Origin: Heliopora coerulea
Taxonomy: Eukaryota; Cnidaria; Anthozoa; Scleralcyonacea; Helioporidae
Length of the DNA stretch: 64,000 bases
Direction: 5' to 3'
Assembly (NCBI GenBank): GCA_030142905.1
Contig: JASJOG010000069.1
Coordinates: forward strand, 1,233,001 to 1,297,000
This document shows, piece by piece, positions 1-11,900 of this stretch (its first letter is position 1; each line of letters begins with the position of its first letter). Under the pieces are notes generated by a model. It saw nothing but the letters and a program-made list of their open reading frames with translations, did not search any database and had not been told where the DNA came from. Made by a program: the position numbers and the translations under genes.

Positions 1-338
1 AGTATTAACTCTTCCTCAAAACTTAAAAATACAAGTACAATAGATACTAAAAAGTTTGAATTTTGTAAACCTTAAAGTGCCACACGGATTAACTGCCAAG
101 TTTATGGCAATGTTAACTTCCAGATACAGTATGCCTTTTTGGCTCCATGCATTTTGTATGAAAGTCTGATTGTGATTGTGTAATACAAATAATTACAAAT
201 AATTACAAATAATTAATACAAAAAGAAAGGATGGAGTCAGTGGTAGTTTTATCATTGGATAAGGGACAAAACCAACTCTTGGTTGTCTAGTCTGTTTAAA
301 TAAATGCTACTTAACAAAGGTTTGTAAGGTTTTTGCAT

Positions 339-593
339 TAAGTAGCTATAGTAAATACCGGTACTGTATGTGTAGTTTTTCTATATGAAAATAAGCTCTT
401 AATAATTAAAAAAATATGCTTTAAAAGATTTGCCAATGTCATCAACGTTGCTGCGAACACTATTCTGTCTGGTAACTACATAATTTGACGGACTCGACTT
501 ATACGCGGGGTATTGTAAAAATCATGATATTTCGGTCAAAAAATAAGGGGTCGACTTATATCCCGGGTCGACTTTTACGCCGGGAAATACGGT
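339..593. mobile_element. Pogo/Tigger-like element end, non-coding
   Basis: This stretch interrupts duplication copy 1 and is absent from copy 2. It resembles 60270-60470, next to a pogo-type helix-turn-helix fragment: both contain an AAAATAAGCTCT stretch, an AT-rich segment, then GGTCAAAAAATAAGGG followed by repeated CGACTTATA/CAACTTATA blocks and a terminal GGGAAATACGGTA-like end. It is probably a non-autonomous or deleted member of that family. No coding capacity is seen. Confidence 0.5.
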
Positions 594-2118
594 AGTGCAT
601 TAAAAAGTAAATAATGTATTAATAGTGATTCTATCAAAGCAGCATCAAGCCTGTCAAGTCTTCTATGTTTGAATTCTTCATCTGCACTCACTCATGTTTT
701 ACATGACTGTTTCCTCGATATTCTCCTGCAGAAGTATCACGTTGGAAATTTTCAATTTTTCACTTTTGCACCATGTTGAAATGAGTTAATTGTTGATGAT
801 TATTTTGACATAATAGACAGCTGAATTTGCTTCTTCAGTTTTACTTAAATCCATGTTTAACTCTTAATGCTCACTCAGTATTAATATTATGGTATAACAT
901 AATGCATTTTATTTGATAGCTGAATTTGATCTTTTTTCAATAATATGACCCTATTTTGTAGTTTTTGTGTTGCAGAAGGGGTCCCTCATGTTACTAAATT
1001 CCTCCCAGCAGTTTAGAGAGCCTGGGCAGCTCTACAATCTATAGTAGTGACTTCAGTATTCCCATAAATGTGAATGAAAATAAAAGGAAATTATGTAACA
1101 TAATACCAGTAATTGCTGCAAATGGAGCATATACTGACCATCCAAATGCAATACACAGCAAAAAACAGGAAGCTAGGAACATAGAAAAAGCGAAAGAACT
1201 CTGCAAATACCCTCGGACATTTGGCCAGCAATTCACCAGTTTTAAAAACTGGTCATTCAAAATTAAAACTAAATTAAAAACTCAAAGAAGGAGCACTTGA
1301 CAAAGTTTCCCATGATGCTCGACTCTATACGGTTTAAATGGTGAAAAAAATGGATCAGTTTGTAGTAAAATCAGTCATGTACATTCAGAGATAGGTTCCC
1401 ATGAGCTTTCATCCTGTTCACTCAGGGCTTCATCAGTGCGTTGAACCGCATTGTTGCGTCATGTGTCTCGTTGACTAATACGGTAGTGGCAAATTTCGTG
1501 CAAGCTGTGATGGGATGTTTTTTATACTTTAAATTTGTCTCTCGTGACAGTAGAATGATAGTCTAATGTATTGTGCAAAATAGAGCCAAACTTATTTAAG
1601 GCTATGTGTAAGATTATTGCCTATAATTATTGTTTGTTTCTCAAGAGTACCCGTAAGCAGCTACAGCAATTCATACTGGAAATGAAGACTTACAATGCAA
1701 ATTCTATTTGACACAAAAAACGATTGCGGTTTTACAACGCTCATTTGAAGACTATAGTTTTTCCAGAAATGTTGACTTGTATATGAAATGAGAATATTAG
1801 GCTTGAAGAAACTCTTTTATTAGAAGGAACGTTTTTACTTATAAAGATTAGCAATTATAGCTCCATAATAGCTCACTTAGGTCTCGAGTTATTACGATTT
1901 GTTTAAAATGTAAATATCAGCCTTGAATGACCTTGTTAAACAATCGTTTATTCTCTGATGTTCCAAGTAATAACGATACGTTAGAACTTCAACAGTTTTT
2001 TTTACAGTTGTATGATATGCGTTTACTTCTTATCTTATGTTGGCCTGTGATACCTGTATTTACTGCCCGTTTACAATTCCCGCCCGGTTCGTCTGTCAAA
2101 CATTTCCAGTGCACGCAA

Positions 2119-2188
2119 GACTCAATAGATCAACGGGTAGGGCAGGGATTCAATGCCCAGATGGAACAAATTCAAATCTTGCTCAAGT
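2119..2188 (+). repeat. Degenerate tRNA-like repeat in duplication copy 1
   Basis: The stretch keeps a D-arm-like block (GACTCAATAGATCAACGGGTAGGGC) in decayed form and a T-arm-like block (AACAAATTCAAATC). It aligns by eye with the better preserved tRNA-like arm at 43329-43399. The same sequence recurs at 32061-32130 in copy 2. Stem pairing is too poor for a working tRNA gene. Confidence 0.45.
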
Positions 2189-2490
2189 AAACATTTTTCC
2201 AGTTTTTGCAATATGTGCAGTAATCTTGACGTTCTTTTTTTCATGTTACGCTGAGAATGATTTTGAAACAGAAAAGTGACTTCCCAGGTTAATTTTAATC
2301 ACTGCAGCGGCCAATTGTTTTTACTTGCTCAGCCAGAGATTTTGAAACTTGCCCTAATACAGATATATACTCTGAACAAAAATAAACTGAGTCAATATCC
2401 ACCCGGTTACTTATACTTATTATGATAAAAATCGTGCCAATATTTCTCCGACGTGACGGAAAACTTTCAACATTTTTTGCTCTACAGGAA

Positions 2491-2598
2491 ATGCCATTAT
2501 TTAGCTCAAGTAAGAAAAATCCTCAAGAGTTAGTGAGAGCTTTATGTGAAGCTTTGATTGTTATTTCTAAAGAACAGCAAGGGAAGAAGAGTGAAAAG
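2491..2598 (+). pseudogene. Duplicated CAB39/MO25 coding exon 1, orphan or alternative first exon
   Basis: The 36-codon exon encodes an MO25 N-terminus starting [12 protein letters not shown]. It is identical at nucleotide level to the CAB39 exon at 32434-32541. The pyrimidine-rich acceptor (ends CTACAG at 2487), the ATG and the GTGAGC donor at 2599 are all intact. No further CAB39 exons follow before AIFM2, so on its own it is a gene fragment. Because its donor and phase are intact, it could instead splice over about 31 kb to CAB39 exon 2 at 34068 as an alternative first exon. Transcript data would separate these two readings. Confidence 0.75.
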
Positions 2599-2628
2599 GT
2601 GAGCAAAAAACTGCATATTTTTTATTGT

Positions 2629-3600
2629 CAGACTAACTTCCCACATTAAAAGCATTGAACTGTCAAATTGTGTCGTGAAATACCCATTAAAGATCCCCTT
2701 CTCACATGATAACCGAGACAAAATCACTCAAAAGTTTCAAGGTTATCTTGTCTGAAAGAACTCCTGAAATGAACACGAGGCTCCTTCAACAGTTTTTTGC
2801 AATCTTAATTTGTTCTTGAGATATCTCAGTTTGTTATAAGATAATTTGTTATGTCAATTATTAGACACAGTATTTTGACTAGTTGTGGAATACTGTAAGT
2901 TGCATCTTCAAGATTATTTAATGAAATCTCTTGAAACTTTACTCACTGGATGAGTTCATAATACTGACCAACTTTACATGTATATCAAGCAAAAATGCTA
3001 TCATTGTTGTCAGAATATTGTAAATATTACAGAACCCAGACTTACATGTATGCTTCAAATTAAACTCAAAACAAAGGCTTCATGTCTAAGCTGTTGTGAA
3101 CAAAAAAATTCCCATGAACATGCAATCTACAAACAAAAGAATGACATCATACAGCTTGGAATATTCAAGAAGCATGTATATGGAGTACTCCGTGAAACTC
3201 CATTGTTCGTTCCTTTCCCATCATTCACTTATATGTCAATCATAACAAGCACATGTACTTCCACTAGCAGAGTTAACAGTTTGTTGGCCAAGGTGAAACT
3301 GCAGTATGTGGAAAGGTATATTGCACTTGAGTATTGTAAGCAGCCTCCTGTGGAGGAGCACTATGTGATAGCACTGAAAGCAAATTTGCAAGTGAGATTA
3401 CTAAGGGTGCTCATGGGTACCTGTACAAATTCCAGCACAGGCTGAAATTTTAGCCCTGTTAAACCAAGGTGAAAAAATTTTTGATTACATTACATGAGAA
3501 GCTCCATTATCACCATATGTTTATCAACATTTCAGCCTCAGTTGAAGTTTTTTTGTGCAATTGAATGGGAATTTGCAGTCCATTTAACTGCGCTGAAAAT
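2629..3600. other. No recognisable gene
   Basis: The sequence is AT-rich and unique within the window. An open frame at 2978-3445 (155 codons, plus) has no motif I recognise and no clear splice context, so I do not call it a gene. Confidence 0.4.
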
Positions 3601-3611
3601 CTTTGTATAGT

Positions 3612-3745
3612 AATAATAATAATAATAATAACAATAATAATAATAAAAATAATAATAAAAATAATAATAAAAATAATAATAAAAATAATAGTAATAAGCA
3701 GGCTTAGACCCCTTCCACTGTCCTTAGTTGGGTGGTGTGCAAGTT

Positions 3746-3775
<30 letters not shown>
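3612..3775. repeat. (AAT)n microsatellite, probable LINE 3' tail
   Basis: Two runs of AAT/ATAA units flank about 50 bp of unique sequence. The run ending at 3775 abuts the 3' side of the minus-strand LINE remnant, so read on the minus strand it is a (TTA)n tail of the kind some non-LTR retrotransposons carry. The open frames here (poly-Ile, poly-Asn, poly-Leu) are translations of the repeat. Confidence 0.85.
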
Positions 3776-3777
<2 letters not shown>

Positions 3778-4770
3778 TCTTTATTTACCATAGATATAAC
3801 AAATAAAGCATAGCTTTTTTCCAACTTGGTCCTCTTAATAATAACAATATATATAAATCTTTACAATCATAATAAATAATAGTAACAATAAAATATCATT
3901 ACAATATTAGTAAATTAAAATGATAAAATACTTCCATAAAGGAACAATATGTCAATAACTGACATGTTAAAAAACATATGTGTATTTACAAAAGTGTTAC
4001 ATTAGTAGAGTCTAATGTTCTTGAGCTCCCTACTTCCATTTAATTTTTTGTTAAAAAATTTCTTAGAAAATCTTTTAAAGCTTGAGAGACTCGTAAGGGT
4101 GGTGGCAGCATTGGGATACTTGTTCCAGAGGGACGTGGCTACAAAGGCAAATCTTTGTTTCCCAGCATCAATTTTTGCCTTTGGCATACATAACTTATAA
4201 TTTGCCATATATCTTGTGGAGTATTGGTGCATAGGCTTTGACAAAAGTTTAGTCAGGCAAGGTGGATTAAGATTATTTAGAATTTTGAAGGCCATAATTA
4301 GTATACGATACTGTATAGCATCACTAACAAGGATAATATTAAGTTCCTTAAATAACTGAAGGGACAAAGTAGTATAATGAGCATTAAGAATTATCCTTGC
4401 TGCTTGTTTTTGGGCTTAGCCTAATAATAGTTGGTCAAGGAGCTCAGCAAAACAGTTACCCCAAACACTACGGCAGTATTTCATTGTTGGCTTTGCTAAA
4501 GAATTGTACAGCATGATTAAGTTGTTACATCCAAGAAAGGGTTTAGCTCTTCATGTCATTTCAAGTTTAGAGTTGTACTTCTTGATAGTTGTTGACACAT
4601 GGTTGTTCCATGTAAGGGACAGGTCAACATGTACACTGAGGAGTTTATCACAGTTTGATTGTGTAAGAGGAGTTCCATCAAAGTTAACATGTAGGGTTTC
4701 AGGGATTGTAACAAGTTTCTTCTGTGTTCCAAGAAGCATGATTTTAGTGTTGTCAGGGTGAATAGCCATC
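3776..4770 (-). mobile_element. Non-LTR retrotransposon 3' fragment (post-RT region), decayed
   Basis: Read on the minus strand, 4769-4551 encodes the region after the RT catalytic core (HPDNTKIMLLGTQKKL, then DGTPLTQSNCDKLLSVHVDLSLTWNNHV in family-typical order). 4500-4370 encodes YCRSVWGNCF and AQKQAARIILNAHYTT. 4367-4002 encodes LFKELN, FKILNNLNPP, FVATSLWNKYPN and FKRFSKKFF. This order is typical of the C-terminal part of CR1/L2/Jockey-type reverse transcriptases. The catalytic domain and endonuclease are missing, which fits 5' truncation. At least one stop or frameshift lies between the two blocks. The clade is not certain. Confidence 0.8.
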
Positions 4771-5946
4771 TGGTTCTGTGATGCCCATAGAGATGAATTA
4801 CTTCAAATGCATTTTTGCAGACCAGTTTTTGAAATTAACTCATTAAGGGGCAGGGCTGCTCCCTGGTACCTTGAAGAAATAGTGTGTTTTGTGGCCTCTT
4901 GACCATGGTTGTTGCCCTGTATTTTGCCTCATGCAATGACAATGGTCCAGCTGTCTCAACATAGGATTAGATTGAATTAAATAGATTCTTGGCATAGAAT
5001 TACAGTTAGGATTAGAGAGAATTAATACTTTATGGCCCAAATACCATAATTATTCTTCCATTTGTTAAACACATTGTATATTTAACAATAGTTTGCTAAG
5101 ATATGATAGATCCTGTTGATTTGCCCCTAGTTGTAGCATATTATGTGAAGAACCAGTGCTAGACTAAAGTAGTTCACTGGGATTTCTAAATGTGAGGACA
5201 CATGAAGAGATGAATGTTTTTGAGTGTTTGGATATCCCAGTAAAATTTGTAAAACACAAATCACAAGTTCTTGACATGGCTACTCAAATGAATAACTGGA
5301 TGTTCAAGAGAACTTGATAAAAAAACTCATCCAGGGTAGGGATGATTGTTACTATAAGATGTGGAAAATAAATTCACAGTGTTGTTGTATGTTGGTAAGC
5401 AAACATAATTTTTCAAAGAGGACACACTTGTCACTCAAACAAATTGAAGACAGGTCAAGTAAGTCAATTTGATGATTTCCAGCAGAAAACAAGTGCCAAT
5501 AATTAGCCAAATTGAATTATTTCATCCTTTGAAGTCACTTGTTCAAATGGTTAATACACAACTAATATTAGTACAGGTCATTTCATTCTTGAGCCAGATG
5601 TTTTGCAAATTTTTAGAGGGTTCTTGATGGTATTTTTAGCTGTAAGTAACTTTTATAATGCTTTAAGGGGGAACTCTTTGATCGCTCTAAGTGAGCAGTA
5701 GATTGATGTCAAAACCTGTGTGTTTGGATATCAAAATACTTGCTTTGATATCAAACTACCACCATCTCTGGGTCATAACACCAAACAGTCACTGGTGTTT
5801 GATCAGGTATCAAACTCCATGCAGAAGACAGAATACAGTTCACTTGTGTTGAGTAAAAGCCTCATGAATTATCAGTGAGTTTGAGGATAATGTGTAAAGT
5901 GATATGAAAAGTGCAGTATGCTGTACAATTTCCTTTCTTTGTTTAG
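4771..5946. other. Upstream region and 5' intron of AIFM2
   Basis: No coding signal is seen. The AIFM2 start exon is preceded by a strong acceptor (pyrimidine tract ending TTTAG at 5946), so a non-coding first exon and the promoter must lie further upstream. I cannot place them. 5690-5830 has short repeats of an ATCAAA(A/C)T motif without a recognised role. Confidence 0.4.
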
Positions 5947-5959
5947 GTGCAGTTGTGTA

Positions 5960-8900
5960 ATGGGGAACTCACCTTCAAAAGCGAGTGATTCAAAGGTTGT
6001 CGTTGTAGGAGGTGGTTATGCTGGTATAAATGTTGCAGTAAACTTGGATAACTTCTGTCACGTTACTCTTGTTGATCCTAAGACATATTTTCATCATTGT
6101 ATTGCATCATTAAGAGCTGCCATAACCTCTGCTGGTTTTGAGAGGAAAATAATGATTCCTTATGCACCAGCAATTCAGAATGGTGTCTTTAAGCAAGGCA
6201 TGGCCATTAGTGTAAATACATCTGAGAAATATGTGAAACTGCAAAGTGAAGAAATCATCCAGTACGATTATCTTGTGCTTGCTTGTGGATCATCGAATAA
6301 CTTTCCAGGTATTGTCTATAAAAACCTTCCTAATATGATGGGAAAGATCCAGTGATTTCTCAAAAAGGGAGTTAAGATATTCAAAATTTTAAAATTAAAA
6401 TTCTGCCTCAACAAAAATTTAGAACAAATGCAAGCCACTATTAAATACAAACCAATTTTTTTGTTGGAGTATTTTTCTCAATGGAGGAACCTAATCATCC
6501 CACTCTTGATTTTCTCTTGTATGATACATGTACCTGAGTGACCCTGTCACTGTTCACCGTTCGTGGGACGTGGGGACTTCAAACTCCAAATGGGAGGGAA
6601 GGAGGTAGTCCATCAGATATGGGTAGCAGAGATCGAACCAGAGGGAATCTTAGGACTAGACTTTATCCGGGGGTACGACTGCCAACTAACGTTAGACGAT
6701 GGTCAATACGAACTTGAAATTGGGATCAGTGACAAGGAAAAGGAAGACCAGGTGGTAAAGCCATTGTGTTATCGAATAGCTGTCGACCAGACAATCGTTG
6801 TACCACCCGAGAGCGAAACACTGGTGATGGGGAGAGTAATCGACCCCTTTGAAGCCATGGTTGGTGTACTAGAACCAACAGCCCGGTTGATGGCTGTTGA
6901 CCGACTGGTTCTAGCTAGGACGCTAGTGAACACAAAGCAAGTAATGGTGCCATTGCGAGTTTTAAACCCTTCGAACCAAGCACGAACATTATACAAGAAC
7001 ACGGTGGCAGCTACATTCGAGCCCGTCGATCAAGTTAACAACATGGATGACCGGTGTAGAGTTCGTTCAGCGGGACATGGTGACCGACAAGAGGACATTG
7101 CGAAGGATGGAGGACAGTGTCCAACCAGGTCTAATGACAGAGTCGTTCCAGAACACTTGCACGATCTCTTTGAGCGGAGTGGACAACATTTGGACGACAA
7201 ACAGCGATTGGAACTAGCTGCCCTTCTCACAGAATTCGGCGACATATTTGCCACTCGTCCTGACGATCTTGGCCGAACCGACCTTGTAAAACACACCGTC
7301 AACACTGGTAATTCTCCGCCCATTCGTCAACCAGCAAGGCGTATCCCGGTCTATAAGAGAGCAGAAGCCGAGAAGCACGTACAGAAGATGCTACAGAAGG
7401 GTGTGATTGAGCCGTCCTCGAGTCCCTGGGCATCTCCGATAGTCCTGGTGAAGAAGAAGGACGGCACGACCCGGTTCTGTGTTGACTACAGAAGACTAAA
7501 TGACGTCACAGTTAAGGATTCTTACCCGCTACCCCGGACCGATGATTGTTTCGACGCGTTGACAGGTTCCCAGTGGTTCTCAACGCTTGACCTATGCAGT
7601 GGATATTGGCAGGTTGACATGGACGAGGCAGATAGACCGAAGACAGCATTCACAACCGGAAGTGGCTTGTACCAGTTCACAGTCATGAGCTTTGGCCTAT
7701 GTAACGCTCCTGCGACCTTCGAGAGGCTAATGGAGAGAGTTCTCACTGGCTTACCGTGGGAGGTGTGCCTCCTTTACCTCGACGACGTGATAATCCACGC
7801 CGCAGCATTCTCCGAAGCAATGGATAGACTACGATTGGTGTTTCGACGGCTCCGTGCAGCTGGATTGAAGTTGAGTCCCAAGAAGTGCGACCTGTTACAG
7901 AAGAAAGTAACCTTTCTTGGTCACGTAGTGAGTCAGGAAGGTGTGTCCACCGACCCACGAAAGATTGAAGCTGTAAATAACTGGCCTATTCCAAGGACAG
8001 CGAAGGAAGTCAAGAGTTTCCTTGGCCTATGTTCTTACTATAGACGGTTTGTTCGGGGGTTCTCCGACATCGCCAGACCACTGCACAGACTCAGTGAAGA
8101 AGGAAGGGACTTCAAGTGGACGAAAGAGTGTCAAGACGCGTTCCAGAGTCTAAAGTCCAAGCTCACAACGTCGCCTATATTGGCCTATCCAACGATAAAT
8201 GACCTATTCATTCTAGATGCGGACGCGAGTAACGTCGGTGCAGGTGCAGTACTATCACAGTTGCAAGATGGTGTAGAAAAAGTGATCGGGTACCATAGCA
8301 AGGCCCTGACTAAACCCGAACGGAATTATTGTGTCACCCGTAAAGAACTTCTTGCCGTGGTTGTAGCAGTGAAGACTTACCACCACTATCTGTGTGGGAG
8401 ACGGTTTCTGATACGCACAGACCACGGTGCTTTGAGGTGGCTCCTAAAGTTCAAGAACCCTGAGGGTCAGCTAGCTAGATGGTTGCAGATACTCGGAACC
8501 TACGACTTTACGATCGAGCACCGTCCTGGGGTACAACACGGGAATGCGGACGCCCTGTCTAGGAGGCCGTGCGAGGAGTGTAATCACTGCGACCGTGCCG
8601 AGCAGAGAGAAAAAGCCGAATCTGACAGGAAGCACGAAGTTAGACTGGAGGACGTGGGTTCCACAGGAAACTTAAGTGTTGAAGACCAGCTGGTGCGTGC
8701 AGTCCAAACCAGAGGCGGAACGATGAGGTGCAATGGAGACTTCTGGCTTATGACCCGAACCACTGACGACTTACGAGAAAGTCAACGAGAAGACCAGGAC
8801 CTAAAGAAGATCATGGAATGGAATAAATCTGGAGAAGATCGACCAGACTGGACTCGTGTGTCATTGGAAAACAAGACGGTTAAGACTTACTGGAGCCAGT

Positions 8901-11900
8901 GGGAGCGATTACTCCTACGAGATGGGGTGCTGTATAGACTCTGGGAGTCGGAAGCCGGGGATAAGACTTCGTGGCAATTCCTGGTCCCAAACAACCTGAA
9001 GGAAGAACTGCTTCACCAACTCCATGATGACAAGACGGCTGGACACTTGGGTGTAAAGAAGACATTGGGACGGGTCAAGGAAAGGTTGTACTGGCCGGGT
9101 TGTGCGCAGGACGTGAGGAATTGGTGCAGAAAGTGCGACCTATGTGCGTCTCGGAAGAGACCTCAGCGAAAACACCGCGCTCCAATGCGGACATACAACG
9201 TCGGCGCACCCCTGGAGAGAGTGGCATTGGATGTCCTTGGTCCCCTTCCTGTATCGGACCGCGGTAACAAGTACATTCTGGTAGTCGGAGACTAGTTCTC
9301 CAAATGGACAGAATGTTACGCCATCCCGAATCAGGAAGCAACCACGGTCGCCAAGGTTGTAGTAGAGGAGTTCGTCGCCCGTTATGGTGTCCCACGACAG
9401 ATCCACTCCGATCAAGGCAGGAACTTTGAGTCGGCTGTGTTCCGAGAGATGTGTGAGTTGTTGGGTATCGACAAAACCAGAACCACTGCATTGCACCCCC
9501 AGTCGGATGGAATGATTGAGCGCTTCAACCAGACCGTGGAAGCTATGCTATCCAAGTTCGTGAACGAGAACCAGCGGGATTGGGATAGCCACCTTCCTAT
9601 ACTAATGATGGCGTACCGCTCAGCAGTTCACGAGACTACTGGCTATTCACCCTGTGAACTAATGTTTGGAAGGCAGATTGATTTGCCGATTGATCTTGTG
9701 CTTGGGAAACCAGACACGACAGGGATCCTAAGAGATTGCACCGAGTACGTTCGAGAGCTGCAGGGACACATCGATCAGGTGCATACATTTGCACGGAGGC
9801 ACTTGAAAGTCGAGAGTGACCGCCAGAAACGGTACTACGATCATGGTGCTCAGACTCGTCGGTTCAGCCGTGGGGACGCCGTTTGGCTGTACAACCCTCA
9901 ATGAAAGAAAGGCAAGTCCGCAAAGCTGCGTCGACCCTGGCAAGGACCATACCTAGTGGTAGACCGTCTTGATGACCTGGTGTATCGGATCCAGGAGGGC
10001 AAGAAGTCAAAGCCAAGGATAATTCATGTTGACAGACTCAAGCGCTACCAAGGAGACAACGTTCCGAACTGGCTCGATAGCAACTCACTAGTCGCTTCAC
10101 CAGATCGACACACCGCAAGAAGAGGAGATGCAGGAAAAACTGAGGACTGTCCTGTGATCAGCACTGGCCGTCAGCGGGTGTTACCCCTACCTGGACCTGC
10201 AAGCAGAGCAAATCCAGATGAAACTGAGCCTGGGCGCCGGCGGTCTCGTCGAACTGCAAAGCCACCATCTTGGATGACTGATTACGACACGTAATCGTTT
10301 TGAAAGAGCAGTGGGATTTGTATTGCTTTTTGAACTTCATTAACTGTTGATTGCATGACATGAGGACATGTTTCACTCTAAGGGAGGGGATAGTGTAACG
10401 ATATCATGTTTCGCTCCTCCCCTCAGCTGTTGGCGGCTTTTTTGGGGCAGATCGAATTACTCCGACGTGAGAGGAGCTAGATAAAAATAAAGGGGGTGTT
10501 GGTTGATTTTGTTGTTGCGTTGAATATAAATAAAGTGGCACGGTCCCAAGCAGTTGTTGTCCGCTTTGAAATTGCGGCACGTTACACTATGTTTTAAAAA
10601 TAAACACCAAGGGTGTTCATTCAAGTTCCCAGCATTTTAGTCCTAAATCATATCACTATTATTAATATCAAATTAATGAATGGCCTCTATATCTCAAGTT
10701 AATAAAGTTTAAGGTAGATGAACGATCTTCAAGCTCGATACTCAGAAAATTATTTCTGAGCCCCAGACGGGATCGAACCCGCAACCTTCTGATGCCCGGT
10801 AAGACGCTCTAACCATTGAGCTACCAAGACTCAGATGGTGAGCTAAGGTGCAAGTTCGATATGTATGTGCGACCTAAGCGGAAGCCACAATATATTAATA
10901 ATGATTGATGCGGTTTAATGTTTGAGAAGCTCGCCTTCTGAGTCTTGGTAGCTCAATGGTTAGAGCATCTTACCGGGCATCAGAAGGTTGCGCGTTCGAT
11001 CCCCGTCTGGGGCTCAGAAATCATTTTCTGAGTATCGAGCTTGAAGATCGTTCATCTACCTTAATATATCCAAGCTCTCATGTTTCTCAAACATTAAACC
11101 ACATCAATCATTATTAATATATAGCGGCTTCTCCTTAGGTCACACATATATATCGAACTTGCACCTTGGCTCACCATCTGAGTTTTGGTACCTTAATGGT
11201 TAGACCGTTTTATAGGGCATCAGAAGGTTGCGTGTTCGATTTCCGTCTGCGGCTCAGAAATCATTTTCTGAGTATCGAGCTTGAAGATTGTACATCTACC
11301 TTAATATATCCAAGCTCTCATGTTTCTCAAATATTATATCTAGAGTTAATTAAGTTTGCTAACATACTGTAAGTAAAACAAACTACACTGGTTCCCAGGT
11401 CTGAAACATGACAAATCATGGAATGATGTATTGATGTTTAACTTTTGACCATTTCAAAGATAAGACAAGGTTTACCTTAGCCATAAATGTGCTAGCACAA
11501 CGCACTTCCCTCATAAATTACAAATAATAATTGTCAAACTGTATTAAGTTACCTAATATGCTTACATGTAATCTTGGTGAATTTAAAGGAGTCAGAGTTA
11601 GGGTTACTGTCATCGGGGTGATGGTAGGTGAGCAGTTGCCAATTAGGATTAGGATTAGGGTCAGTTGCATATTTGATTTGTGATTTTCATCTAAATTCAC
11701 CATTAGATTCATGATAATCAATTGTAATCCTAATCCTAACTGAGACCTTAGACCTTAGCGTAATAGGTAATTTAAGACAGTTCTACAATTACTGATTCGT
11801 AGTTTAAGAGTGAGAGTGTAATGGCTCACATACCAGTCTTAGTTCTCCTTACTGATTAGAGGTTGGCATCGACATTGATTATTAGCCGTAAGAGAAAATT

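Larger units (their letters stand above)
1..2628. repeat. Segmental duplication, copy 1 (partner 29485-32571)
   Basis: Read side by side, 1-338 matches 29485-29830 and about 594-2628 matches 30537-32571 with only scattered substitutions. The middle differs: copy 1 has about 255 bp of a pogo-like element end (about 339-593), while copy 2 has about 700 bp of other sequence there. The right breakpoint lies about 30 bp inside the intron after CAB39 coding exon 1. The left end of copy 1 is cut by the window edge. The copies are in the same orientation, about 29.9 kb apart, with AIFM2 between them. An assembly artefact cannot be excluded by reading alone, but the differing middle parts argue for a real duplication. 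Confidence 0.9.
6560..10586 (+). mobile_element. Ty3/Gypsy LTR retrotransposon, 5' truncated, in AIFM2 intron 1
   Basis: The element runs from inside the protease region to a complete 3' LTR in the same orientation as AIFM2. The 5' LTR, primer site, gag and protease active site are missing. A polypurine tract (AGGGAGGGGATAG) directly precedes the LTR at 10394. I see no second LTR in the window, so no target duplication can be assigned. Only two in-frame stop codons break the remaining pol frame, and no frameshift is seen. Confidence 0.92.

Noticed and set aside
1070..1300. 76-codon frame conserved at 31012-31242
   Set aside because: It is conserved only because the locus is duplicated. Most differences between copies change the amino acid, so no protein-level selection is indicated.
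2978..3445. 155-codon open frame
   Set aside because: No recognisable domain, no convincing splice or start context, and composition like its non-coding surroundings.
3510..3824. Open frames with poly-Ile, poly-Asn or poly-Leu runs
   Set aside because: They are translations of the (AAT)n microsatellite.
10757..10833. Possible functional tRNA gene
   Set aside because: Mismatch in the anticodon stem, C instead of T at position 33, sister copies with shared tails, and fold-back arrangement all indicate a SINE-like repeat.
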